From the NCBI GenBank assembly GCA_020634115.1, contig JACKCH010000011.1, positions 434,001-498,000 on the forward strand: a DNA stretch of 64,000 bases, written 5' to 3'. Positions 51,219 through 59,295 of the stretch are shown piece by piece. Below the pieces are notes generated by a model. It saw nothing but the letters and a program-made list of their open reading frames with translations. It was not told where the DNA came from and made no database searches. The position numbers and the translations under genes were made by a program. The number at the start of each line of letters is the position of its first letter. Position 1 is the first letter of the stretch. This DNA is from Anaerolineaceae bacterium. GTDB taxonomy: Bacteria; Chloroflexota; Anaerolineae; Aggregatilineales; Phototrophicaceae.

Positions 51219-52214
51219 TTAATTATCCACGACGACGGTCACAATGATGTCCTGAACCACCGGAATGAGCATCGAGACTTCCGGCAGTGGCCCGATGACC
51301 GAGATATTAATCTGCACATCCTCCCCCGCATAGGCGATAAACTCAGTGAAACCTAATCCTTCGCTCACCAGGCGGAAGTTCTGTTGCAGAGTCGGGTACT
51401 CCCCAATCATGAATTCCTTTTCGTCATATTCCACATCTGGCGCGCTGGCGGTGACATTCTGGTACACCTGGTCGCCCCACACATGGAGGTCAGCGGCGAA
51501 ATCATCATTTACGGCGCTGACGCCAATCGTGGTTTCTATCCCAGGGATCACCAACAGCGTGTAAGTATCCGCTTCCTGCGTCGTCCAATCCGCCGGAATC
51601 GAGAAATTCCAGTAGCCCTTGCGCTGGTGTGCCTGTGCCAGGGTGTACTGCACTGTAAGCTCCTTGCTCGGCAGCGTATCATCCCCGTCGAGCCGGGCGC
51701 TGTCCAATACAGCCCAGAGAGTCGGCATCACTGCCGTAAACTGTTCTGGAACCCCGACCAGCATGACCTGGAGATACTGGTCATTCCCAAGCGCCAGCAC
51801 AACAAACCGCACCGGGAACATCCCGGAGACATCCGCGAAGGTCGCCTCGCGTTCATTGATGGTGGCATCCAGCACGACGCCCAGCGCATAATCGGGTATA
51901 CTCGCGGCCCAATCCTGGGCGACTTCCAGTGCCAGATCATGCGCGGTGAGTTTCTCCCGGCTGACCAGCGAGAAAGTCGCGGTCAGGTCTTCGCGGGAGA
52001 GGGCGATGCCGTCGCCCACCGCCCCTTCCCCGGCGATGGGAATGCTGAAATTCCCGTCAAGTTCTTTGCTGGGCATCCAGTCGGCGGGGTAATTCAGCGA
52101 AAACGTATCCGTAGTCCAGGTCTCGGTGAGTTCCGGCAGGTCGGCGTTCTGGGCATGAACGGCCAGCGGCAGCAGCAGAATCGCCAGCAGGATTCCTATC
52201 CAACGTTTGGTCAT
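51219..52214 (-). CDS. Secreted protein of unknown function
   Basis: The 331-residue protein has a signal peptide ending VHA before QNA. The rest is beta-rich and seems to repeat a unit twice: residues 30-180 contain TWTTDTFSLNYPADWMPS and residues 195-331 contain YWNFSIPADWTTQEADTY, each followed by a strand-rich part. The F-x-x-P-A-D-W element recurs in each half. This resembles PsbP/DUF1795-type modules found in many bacterial secreted proteins. No catalytic residues are visible. AAAGGGAAG precedes the start. Confidence 0.6.
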   Translation of the reverse strand: MTKRWIGILLAILLLPLAVHAQNADLPELTETWTTDTFSLNYPADWMPSKELDGNFSIPIAGEGAVGDGIALSREDLTATFSLVSREKLTAHDLALEVAQDWAASIPDYALGVVLDATINEREATFADVSGMFPVRFVVLALGNDQYLQVMLVGVPEQFTAVMPTLWAVLDSARLDGDDTLPSKELTVQYTLAQAHQRKGYWNFSIPADWTTQEADTYTLLVIPGIETTIGVSAVNDDFAADLHVWGDQVYQNVTASAPDVEYDEKEFMIGEYPTLQQNFRLVSEGLGFTEFIAYAGEDVQINISVIGPLPEVSMLIPVVQDIIVTVVVDN

Positions 52215-52400
52215 GGGGCTTCCCTTTCAAGTGTCCAGCAAAACGAAAAAACAAGTTACTCTCTACTATATCACGCCAGGTGATAACGCGGGCGGTGGTT
52301 ATCCGGGCTTATACAGGAGATGCTGTAGAATCAACAAAGGGCGGTTGATGACACCGCCCTGGTTGCTTTTCTATGGAATGATTGTGTTTCGCCCGCCGGT

Positions 52401-53687
52401 TTACGGGTAGAAGCCGCGTGTCATCAGCGCGTCAGCCACCCGCTTGATGGCAGTCATCTGAGCAGCGGTACGCATATCCACATTATATTCTTCAACGGTG
52501 CGCATGGTCGCGTCGTAGGCCTTAATCAGAATCCGTTCTAACTGGCGGAAGATTTCCTCTTCATCCCAGAAGAACGCCTGCAAGTCCTGTACCCACTCGA
52601 AGTAAGACACCACCACGCCGCCCGCGTTCGCCAGAATATCCGGTACGAGGACAATGCCACGATCATTGATGATGTCGTCAGCTTCGGGGGTGGTCGGGCC
52701 GTTGGCGCCTTCCACGATGAACTGCGCCTGAATGTCCCCGGCATTATGCTCGGTAATCTGGCCTTCCATCGCCGCCGGAATCAATACTTCGCACGGCAGC
52801 ACCAGCAGTTCGTCATTAGAAACCGGTTCAGCATTGGGATACCCAGTCAGGCCGCCAGTTTCCGCCACATACGAACGAACCGACGGAATATTCAGGCCGT
52901 TGGCATTGTAGATGCCGCCGTATACATCACTCACCGCGACCACTTTGTATCCCATGTCATGGGCGTGGGCAGCCGCGTGCGACCCTACGTTCCCGAAACC
53001 CTGGATCACCACGCGAATATCGCCCGGCGTGTTACGCCCATGCCGTTTGAGGGCTTCCATCATTGTAACCACAACGCCGCGCCCGGTGGCTTCCGTGCGT
53101 CCCTGGCTGCCGCCGATATTGATCGGCTTGCCGGTGACAATCGCCGGGACTGCGTAGCCGACGGTCATGCTGTACGTATCCATAATCCATGCCATCATTT
53201 GCGGGGTTGTCCCCATGTCCGGGGCAGGAATATCGGAATGTGGGCTGATGAGGGGAATGAGTTCAGAGGCGTAACGGCGGGTGAGGGCTTCAATTTCGTG
53301 GGCGCTGAGGGCCTTCGGGTCGACTAGCACCCCGCCTTTCGCCCCGCCATACGGCAGGTTGACCAGGGCGCACTTCCAGGTCATCCACATCGCCAGCGCC
53401 CGTACTTCATCCAGCGTGACGTTGGTACTGAAGCGGATACCCCCTTTCGAGGGGCCCATCACGGTGCTGTGGTGAACCCGATAGCCGGTGAACATTTCGA
53501 CTTTGCCGGTATCGCGTTTGACCGGGAAATTGACGGTAAACTCACGATGCGGCCATTTCATGTATTCCACGACATTTTCATCGAGCTGGAGGCGATTAGT
53601 GGCTCGTTCGTACTGCGCCAGAGCCGTTTCAAACGGGTTAATGAGATCATGTACAAGAGGGATATGGGATTTGGGTGCTACCACCAT
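52401..53687 (-). CDS. gdhA: Glu/Leu/Phe/Val dehydrogenase (glutamate dehydrogenase)
   Basis: The 428-residue protein is a hexameric-type glutamate dehydrogenase: MGPSKGGIRF, catalytic lysine in PYGGAKGGVLVDP, DIPAPDMGT, the NAD-binding GFGNVGSHAA motif and VEGANGPTTPEAD. It interconverts glutamate and 2-oxoglutarate plus ammonia. AAGGAG precedes the ATG. It stands alone, with AT-rich intergenic DNA on its upstream side. The length fits the NAD-type bacterial/archaeal group; cofactor preference cannot be decided. Confidence 0.93.
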   Translation of the reverse strand: MVVAPKSHIPLVHDLINPFETALAQYERATNRLQLDENVVEYMKWPHREFTVNFPVKRDTGKVEMFTGYRVHHSTVMGPSKGGIRFSTNVTLDEVRALAMWMTWKCALVNLPYGGAKGGVLVDPKALSAHEIEALTRRYASELIPLISPHSDIPAPDMGTTPQMMAWIMDTYSMTVGYAVPAIVTGKPINIGGSQGRTEATGRGVVVTMMEALKRHGRNTPGDIRVVIQGFGNVGSHAAAHAHDMGYKVVAVSDVYGGIYNANGLNIPSVRSYVAETGGLTGYPNAEPVSNDELLVLPCEVLIPAAMEGQITEHNAGDIQAQFIVEGANGPTTPEADDIINDRGIVLVPDILANAGGVVVSYFEWVQDLQAFFWDEEEIFRQLERILIKAYDATMRTVEEYNVDMRTAAQMTAIKRVADALMTRGFYP

Positions 53688-54140
53688 GGGGAGAAAGTCT
53701 CCTTAAAATTGTTGGAGTCATTTAAAACCGACTTAAACCTATTCTCAGTATAGCCGAATCTTTCCCAATAAAGCATGAGTTTGTGTAAAGAGTAGCAAAA
53801 GGGGTGGTTTTGGCTTATATACTCTGCACAATGCCCGTAAATGAAAGAAGGGGGTGGGCATTTCCAGCCCCACTACCGTCGTGCTAAATATTCTTCGGCA
53901 AAAATGAATTAAAATATGAACCTGCTTTCCAGGTTTAGAGGCAGATGAGAGGAGCCGCTCATAAATTTTTAGGAAAGATTCGTACAACCCGCCTAATCCT
54001 CTTTCATGCGATTTTGCAGAGATCATCGTGTGCAGCGGCGGAAATGTCACTATCCACTTGGGGCAATCTCATGGCTGGCATGCAGGGGATGAGTGATATG
54101 ATGATGATTGCTATTCAGATCACATACAAGGAAGCCCCTG
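53688..54140. other. Intergenic region, no gene recognised
   Basis: A 453-base divergent gap, AT-rich in its centre (around 53890-53990). It has a small AACCTG/CAGGTT hairpin near 53920. No convincing gene, RNA or terminator was seen; a short open stretch on the plus strand lacks a start signal and protein-like composition. Confidence 0.5.
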
Positions 54141-55226
54141 ATGCTCAAAAATTTCGTTCGTTATGCTATCTTGTTCCTGCTGCTCGTTCCCACCATCGGA
54201 ACCATCCAGGCTCAGGACAACCCATTGGTGGATTTAATTGAAGAATATGTTGACCCCACTGGCCCGGGCGTGGTCGTGCTGGCGCAGCAAGGCGACACAA
54301 CCCTGATCGGAGTCGGCGGGTTAGCCAACCTCAATACCGGCGCGGCGATAAAGGCAGATGATCTGTTCCGCATCGGCAGCGCCAGCAAAACCTTCACCGC
54401 TACCGTGATGCTGCATCTGGCGGAGTTGGGGGAAGTCAACCTGGATGATCCAATTGCCGATTACCTGACCGCCGACATGGTGGATAACATCCAAAATGCG
54501 GACGAGGCGACCATCCGCCAGATTTTGCAGATGACCAGCGGCATCTTTGACTATACCGAGAGTGATGCTTTTGACGACGCCGTCAGTTCAAACCCGTCTT
54601 ACCCCTGGACGGCGGCGGAAGTCATCCAGTACGTCTATGGGGAAGACGCCTATTTCCCGGCTGGCGACGGTTACTACTACAGCAACAGCAATTATATTCT
54701 GGCGCAACTGATTATCGAAGCGGTGAGCGGTCAATCCCTGGCTGACCAGCTACAGTCGTTCATTTTTGACCCGCTGGGCATGTCCAGTTGTTACCTGGAA
54801 ACACCGGATAAATTCGCTAAAGGGCTGGTGCGCGGCTACACGCTGGACAGCGAGTTCATTGATATTACCGAGGAAAACGATGGCGTTGGCCTGGGCGATG
54901 GTGGCATTGTCTGTGACGCCCGTGACCTGGCGAAGTTCCTGCCCGCCCTGCTCAATGGCGATTTGCTGAATGCCGACACGCTCAAACAGATGCTAAACAC
55001 CGTTGAGGATGGCGACGGCGGACAATATGGCCTGGGCATTGGCACGACGGAAATCGACTACGGGACGCTGGTTGGACATGATGGCGCCACCGGCGGCTTC
55101 CAATCCAACATGGTGTATCTCCCGGACGAAGGCATCAGCGTCGTTGTGCTGACCAACAATTTCGATTCCGAGGTTGTGGAAGACCTGACGCTGGGGGCGC
55201 TGGCCGTCGTCCTGGAAGACGAATAG
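54141..55226 (+). CDS. Secreted beta-lactamase-family (class C-like) serine hydrolase
   Basis: The start at 54141 follows AAGGAA; the 361-residue product has a signal peptide ending IQA before QDN. The penicillin-binding fold shows the SASK tetrad with Ser80 and Lys83 (RIGSASKTFTA), a YSN motif in YYYSNSNYIL, and the HDGATGG box near the C-terminus. This group includes esterases, D-aminopeptidases and DD-peptidases; true class C lactamase activity is not implied. The substrate is unknown. It is likely extracytoplasmic. Confidence 0.85.
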   Translation: MLKNFVRYAILFLLLVPTIGTIQAQDNPLVDLIEEYVDPTGPGVVVLAQQGDTTLIGVGGLANLNTGAAIKADDLFRIGSASKTFTATVMLHLAELGEVNLDDPIADYLTADMVDNIQNADEATIRQILQMTSGIFDYTESDAFDDAVSSNPSYPWTAAEVIQYVYGEDAYFPAGDGYYYSNSNYILAQLIIEAVSGQSLADQLQSFIFDPLGMSSCYLETPDKFAKGLVRGYTLDSEFIDITEENDGVGLGDGGIVCDARDLAKFLPALLNGDLLNADTLKQMLNTVEDGDGGQYGLGIGTTEIDYGTLVGHDGATGGFQSNMVYLPDEGISVVVLTNNFDSEVVEDLTLGALAVVLEDE

Positions 55227-55314
55227 CACCTTCAGAAGTGTTTGGGTCGCCGGGCGGTGACTTCAAACTGCGCCAGACCCCATCATTGGCACAACCTAAA
55301 AGAGACTATAAAAC

Positions 55315-55341
55315 AAAAAAGCCACCGAAAGGTGGTTTTTT
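55315..55341. terminator. Bidirectional terminator between the serine hydrolase and tRNA-Val
   Basis: GCCACC, GAAA, GGTGGT with six adenines before and five or more thymines after, so it works on both strands: for the hydrolase (plus) and the tRNA transcript (minus). Confidence 0.85.
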
Positions 55342-55369
55342 GCGGGTTGGGCTGTACGCTTGTACAGTG

Positions 55370-55442
55370 TGGGCAATAGAGGACTCGAACCTCTGACCCC
55401 TCCCACGTCAAAGGAGTGCTCTGCCAATTGAGCTAATTGCCC
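55370..55442 (-). tRNA. tRNA-Val (anticodon GAC)
   Basis: Read on the minus strand, GGGCAAT and ATTGCCC form the acceptor stem. GCTC and GAGC form the D arm, CTCCT and GGGAG the anticodon stem with loop TTGACGT (anticodon GAC), and AGAGG and CCTCT the T arm with TTCGAGT. The discriminator is A, and CCA is not encoded. All arms pair (one G-U). Confidence 0.97.
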
Positions 55443-55568
55443 AGGGTCAATGTTAAGTATACGCAATTCGCCGCCTTTTGCAAGGATGACTTATCGCGTT
55501 TTCGGGGCGATGACACCCGGAGGAACCCTATCCATTGATACCGACTGGCAGCGGGCGGATGCTCCCCG

Positions 55569-55680
55569 CTACCCCAGCGCATCCCCAATGGCCTGGGCGG
55601 TCACCTGCGCCCAGTGGTAGCCGGTCTGATAGCCGATAGCGAGCGCCTGGGCTGCTTGTATGTGGCGTTTGTAGTATGCG
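55569..55680 (-). pseudogene. C-terminal fragment of a lost gene
   Basis: A frame on the minus strand reads NNAYYKRHIQAAQALAIGYQ and TGYHWAQVTAQAIGDALG before a TAG at 55569-55571. It has protein-like composition but no start; its upstream end merges into the stop of the response-regulator gene. It probably is the tail of a gene removed by deletion or replaced by the neighbour; the parent family is uncertain (possibly a glycosyltransferase). Confidence 0.4.
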
Positions 55681-56355
55681 TTATTTCGTTCTCCGCGTGT
55701 TCAAGTTGTAGTTCAGGATGTTATGTCGGGTGGCATACGTGGCCGCCTCGACACGATTGTTCACTTGTAGCTTGTCCAGAATGATACTCACATGGTTGCG
55801 GACAGTTTTGTCGCTTAACACCAGCGCCTCAGCAATTTCAGCATTGCTTTTGCCTTCCGCCAGCAGTCGCAGCACATCCAGTTCCCGTTCCGTTAAATCC
55901 CTGAAGGGGTTGGATTTTTGTTCGCTATGCTGCCGCATGATCGCTAACACCCGCCGCGTCACCGACGGGTCGAGCAGCGCCGCACCCTGGCGCACGGCAT
56001 CTAGCGCCCGCACAAGTTCGCCGGTTCCAGCCTGTTTCAGCACGTACCCCACTGCTCCGGCCTGAATAGCGTCGGCGATGAGTTCATCGTCAGCGAAGGA
56101 GGTCAGCATGATGACCTGAATCTGCGGCCAGCGGCTAGCGATGGTGCGGCAGGCATCAATTCCGCTACTGCCGGGCGGCATCCGAATATCCATAATCACA
56201 ACCTGTGGCTGGAATAAACTGCACAGGCGAATGGCTTCCTCTGCCGAGCCAGCCTCCGCCGCGATATTCACGCCGGGCATTTGTTCCAGAACCATTCGCA
56301 GACCCATGCGGACGACCTCATGATCGTCTACCAGCATGATGTTCAGCGTATCCAT
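55681..56355 (-). CDS. NarL/FixJ-type response regulator (LuxR HTH), second system
   Basis: The ATG at 56355 shares one base with the kinase stop (TGATG), giving 224 residues. It has a receiver with VDDHE, phosphoacceptor Asp56 (VIMDIRMP) and a LuxR-type HTH containing LTERELDVLRLLAEGKSNAEIA and SDKTVRNHVSIILDKL. It pairs with the sensor kinase directly upstream. The target is likely the adjacent haem-protein gene at 57878-58930 or one near the palindromes at 58983 and 59071. Confidence 0.93.
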   Translation of the reverse strand: MDTLNIMLVDDHEVVRMGLRMVLEQMPGVNIAAEAGSAEEAIRLCSLFQPQVVIMDIRMPPGSSGIDACRTIASRWPQIQVIMLTSFADDELIADAIQAGAVGYVLKQAGTGELVRALDAVRQGAALLDPSVTRRVLAIMRQHSEQKSNPFRDLTERELDVLRLLAEGKSNAEIAEALVLSDKTVRNHVSIILDKLQVNNRVEAATYATRHNILNYNLNTRRTK

Positions 56356-57743
56356 CAATTCTTCTCTTCCGGTAAATTTAGCATAATTCGTGTACCTTTT
56401 CCGGGGGTACTCTCAACAGCCAACTGTCCCCCGATCAAACGGGCACGGTCACGCATGGAACGCAGCCCGTAACTCGCGGGGGTGGTTTGTGGCAGGAAAC
56501 CGCGTCCATCGTCTTCAATGCACAGGCAGGTTGAACCATTCATCTGACTGATCGAAACCTTCGCCCGGTGCGCCCGCGCATGGCGCAGGGTGTTCGACAA
56601 CCCCTCCTGCACGATGGCGACAATGTGATACACCTGGATCGGCTTGAGCGTCGGCTCAACATCGTATTCCAGATCAACATGCAGCAGTCCCTGAAAACGC
56701 GGATCCGCCACCAGGTCACGCAGACTCGGGATCAAGGGGTCAGAGGGGGATTCCGCCCGCAGCGAGACCATATAGCCTCGTAAATCCATATTGACCGCAT
56801 TCAGAACGCTTTTTGCCCGCTGGAGACGCCGCGCCAGTTCCGAACCTTCCTCAACTAATGAATCCATCGATTCGAGAATCAGTCCCGCCGAGTAAACGCC
56901 CTGGATGGCTCCATCATGAATTTCCTGTCCGATGCGTTCGCGTTCGTCGGCCTGGATATGCTCAACCTCCATCTGTTCGATCAGACGATCTACTTCAATC
57001 TCAAAGATTTCCAGCGCCCGGATAATCATGATCGCCAGAACCAGCCCAATCAGCGAGCGAATCACCTGAACAGGAATACCGATGGTATTGTGGAGCAGTC
57101 CGTAATTGAAGGTATTCGCGGGGAAAAAATCAGCCGCTGGGACAATCACCCCGGCGAAGAACGCATACGCTACCAGCACCATACCAGCAATCTGAAGCGT
57201 CTGGTAAATACGGTGGATGTTCAAGGGTGAGATACAGGTTTGGGCCTGGTAGCGCAGGCCATATGCCGCCAACAAACTACCTGGAAGGGCAAGCAGGTAA
57301 CGCCCCCAGATGTTGGATAACAGATGCCAGGTTTCAATCATCGGAATCCGGTAATAGGCCACCATGAAGCCAACGCCCCAGATCACACTGAGGACAATCA
57401 CTACCCGTTTAAGCCCGGGATGGCGATCTTCGAGAGTCGCTGCCCCAAATAGCAGCAGACAGACAAATGATGCTGCCAGCAAGATCATCTGAACGGTTTG
57501 CAGCGCATCAATAGCCGCCCGGGGCATATACGCCGCCTGGATCGGAATGAACATCGCGCCCCATTCATAGATACCGTGTGTGATGCCAAACGCGGCCAAC
57601 CACTGTAAGTCCCGCGCCAGGCGTAGCCGACTGTGCCGCCGCGACTGTAGAAAAACGGCCAGCCCCATCACAAAGAAGGTGAGGCCATAGAGAAACAGTA
57701 CAATGGTGCGGTTGATGGCAAAGAATTCGCGTATGGTTTCCAT
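56355..57743 (-). CDS. Membrane-integrated sensor histidine kinase (HisKA_3), second system
   Basis: The 462-residue protein has about seven or eight transmembrane helices (residues 12-240), a short coiled region, a HisKA_3 domain with His276 in IGQEIHDGAIQG, and an HATPase_c domain with LSNTLRHAR, DDGRGFLP and YGLRSMRDRA. Its membrane half begins LYGLTFFVMGLAVFLQSRRHS and contains LAAFGITHGIYEWGAMF, closely matching the kinase at 19349-20929. It is followed by its regulator, and a haem-binding protein gene lies 134 bases upstream on the same strand. Confidence 0.9.
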   Translation of the reverse strand: METIREFFAINRTIVLFLYGLTFFVMGLAVFLQSRRHSRLRLARDLQWLAAFGITHGIYEWGAMFIPIQAAYMPRAAIDALQTVQMILLAASFVCLLLFGAATLEDRHPGLKRVVIVLSVIWGVGFMVAYYRIPMIETWHLLSNIWGRYLLALPGSLLAAYGLRYQAQTCISPLNIHRIYQTLQIAGMVLVAYAFFAGVIVPAADFFPANTFNYGLLHNTIGIPVQVIRSLIGLVLAIMIIRALEIFEIEVDRLIEQMEVEHIQADERERIGQEIHDGAIQGVYSAGLILESMDSLVEEGSELARRLQRAKSVLNAVNMDLRGYMVSLRAESPSDPLIPSLRDLVADPRFQGLLHVDLEYDVEPTLKPIQVYHIVAIVQEGLSNTLRHARAHRAKVSISQMNGSTCLCIEDDGRGFLPQTTPASYGLRSMRDRARLIGGQLAVESTPGKGTRIMLNLPEEKN

Positions 57744-57877
57744 AACCGACTCAGATCATGATCTCAGAGGGATACCGATGTTATTGAATTTTACCATCTG
57801 CCAGTCACAAAAATGCAAATGGAGACTGCCGCAGCAGTCCCCATCAGCACCTTAATCAGGAAGGATTTGCAGAACGT

Positions 57878-58930
57878 TTACTGTTGGAAGACGAACATAA
57901 TCGGGTCTCCCGCGAAGGAGTGGCGTACCTGGGCATTGTCGAAATCCGCGATGCCGAAGTAATAGACACCGGCCAGATCATCGAACTGGACATCAAATTC
58001 CGAGCCGGTCACGAGAGCGCGACTGAATTCCAGAGTCCACACACCATCTACCCACTGCCATCCAGCGGTGAAGTCACCGCGATCACCCACGAACTCGCTC
58101 TTGACGATGCCGGGGACACGGTCACCGGGCTGGAACAGGGAGGCGTCAAACGGTACGGCTTCGCTTTCCAAGATATAGCCAGGGGCACCATCACGCGGGA
58201 AGTCCGTACCGGGGAGCATGAATGCCGGGCCAGTCTTGTCTTCATTGATGTTGTTCACATAGCCGCCGGAGTCCTTGGGGTCGCTGTGACGCCCGGCTTC
58301 CGGAGTGTCAGCGGAATAGGTCACATTATCCAGATACTGGTCATCCAGTTGGTTCAGGTTACGAACCGATTTCCAGTGCCAGATGTCGCCCAATTCACCT
58401 TCATTTTCGGTATTCTTGTTACCATAGGGCTTGGGGTCACCATCGCTGGAACGGTGGCAGGCCACAAAGCAGCCATCATATTCAAAGTCAACAATGCTGT
58501 TGTTGATCGGCCAGATGAAGGCGAGTTTGTCTTCGTACCAGACATTGTTATCGCCGCCCTTGTCGTCAGGGTCAGAGAGTTGAATCCAGGTGCCGTCGGC
58601 CTGCATTTCCCAGGGGGCACGCACAAAACTCTGGGTGGGGTCGGCCCATTCAACCAGGAAATAGACCATATCTTCAGTGTAGACCGAGCGAATCATGATG
58701 GTGGTGTCACCATCATTCGCACCGCGCCGGGTTGCGATTTCCGTAACGGTTGCATTGGCCCACACCGCGTCATCGGCCATGCCATCCAGCACCGGTGCCT
58801 CAGCAACAGCGACGGATGTCAGGACAGCATCTTCGGCGCTCACAATGGATGGTTCTACCGAAAACCAACCCACAATACCCAAAAGCATGAATACCGCAAA
58901 AACGAGAAGACTTACTTTTATGAATTTCAT
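57878..58930 (-). CDS. Secreted ethylbenzene-dehydrogenase-related haem protein
   Basis: The 350-residue protein has an N-terminal signal peptide or anchor (residues 5-28). Its body matches the EB_dh/cytochrome c-552-like haem-binding domain: LDGMADDAVWANAT near the start, FLVEWADPTQS, and the late beta-rich part SRALVTGSEFDVQFDDLAG. The only cysteine-histidine motif is CFVACH, that is CxxxCH instead of the usual CxxCH. In related proteins a b- or c-type haem sits between these sheets. It lies immediately upstream of a kinase/regulator pair. Oxidoreductase partners such as a molybdopterin subunit are not in the window. Confidence 0.8.
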   Translation of the reverse strand: MKFIKVSLLVFAVFMLLGIVGWFSVEPSIVSAEDAVLTSVAVAEAPVLDGMADDAVWANATVTEIATRRGANDGDTTIMIRSVYTEDMVYFLVEWADPTQSFVRAPWEMQADGTWIQLSDPDDKGGDNNVWYEDKLAFIWPINNSIVDFEYDGCFVACHRSSDGDPKPYGNKNTENEGELGDIWHWKSVRNLNQLDDQYLDNVTYSADTPEAGRHSDPKDSGGYVNNINEDKTGPAFMLPGTDFPRDGAPGYILESEAVPFDASLFQPGDRVPGIVKSEFVGDRGDFTAGWQWVDGVWTLEFSRALVTGSEFDVQFDDLAGVYYFGIADFDNAQVRHSFAGDPIMFVFQQ

Positions 58931-59295
58931 TTCTTTCCACCCTTGTCAAAACCACATCCACGATTTACACGAAAACATCAACCGGATAGAAAGTATCCGT
59001 CATGACACTGCCTATCCATAGTGATCTGATTCAACTGTAACGAAATGAAGATGGGTTCAGAAGGTGCATATGTCCCGGTTTTGCCGGGACAATCCGGTAA
59101 TCGGTAACAGACGAGACCCAATCTGACGGTTGCCCACCGGGGCGCGGATAGGCCTTTCGCTACCGTTGACACGAATCCCCCCCATGTTATAATCGCTGCG
59201 CCTCTCAATCACCGCCGTGTGCGCTGGTTGGAGAGACAGACGGAGAAGCGATGCCCTGCCCCGGTGTGCGTCGGGCAGTGGCTGTGAGGGATAGC
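58931..59295. promoter_or_regulatory. Divergent regulatory region with two palindromes
   Basis: This 365-base region separates the divergent haem-protein and LysM genes. CGGATA/TATCCG with a five-base spacer (58983-58999) and TGTCCCGG/CCGGGACA with a five-base spacer (59071-59091) are perfect palindromes of operator-like size. Either could be a site for the adjacent response regulator. No other gene was seen. Confidence 0.5.

Noticed and set aside
57884..59005. Long plus-strand reading frame (over 370 codons) opposite the EB_dh-type gene
   Set aside because: It is the antisense shadow of a gene with clear motifs and signal peptide; its composition is not protein-like and no ribosome binding site precedes it.
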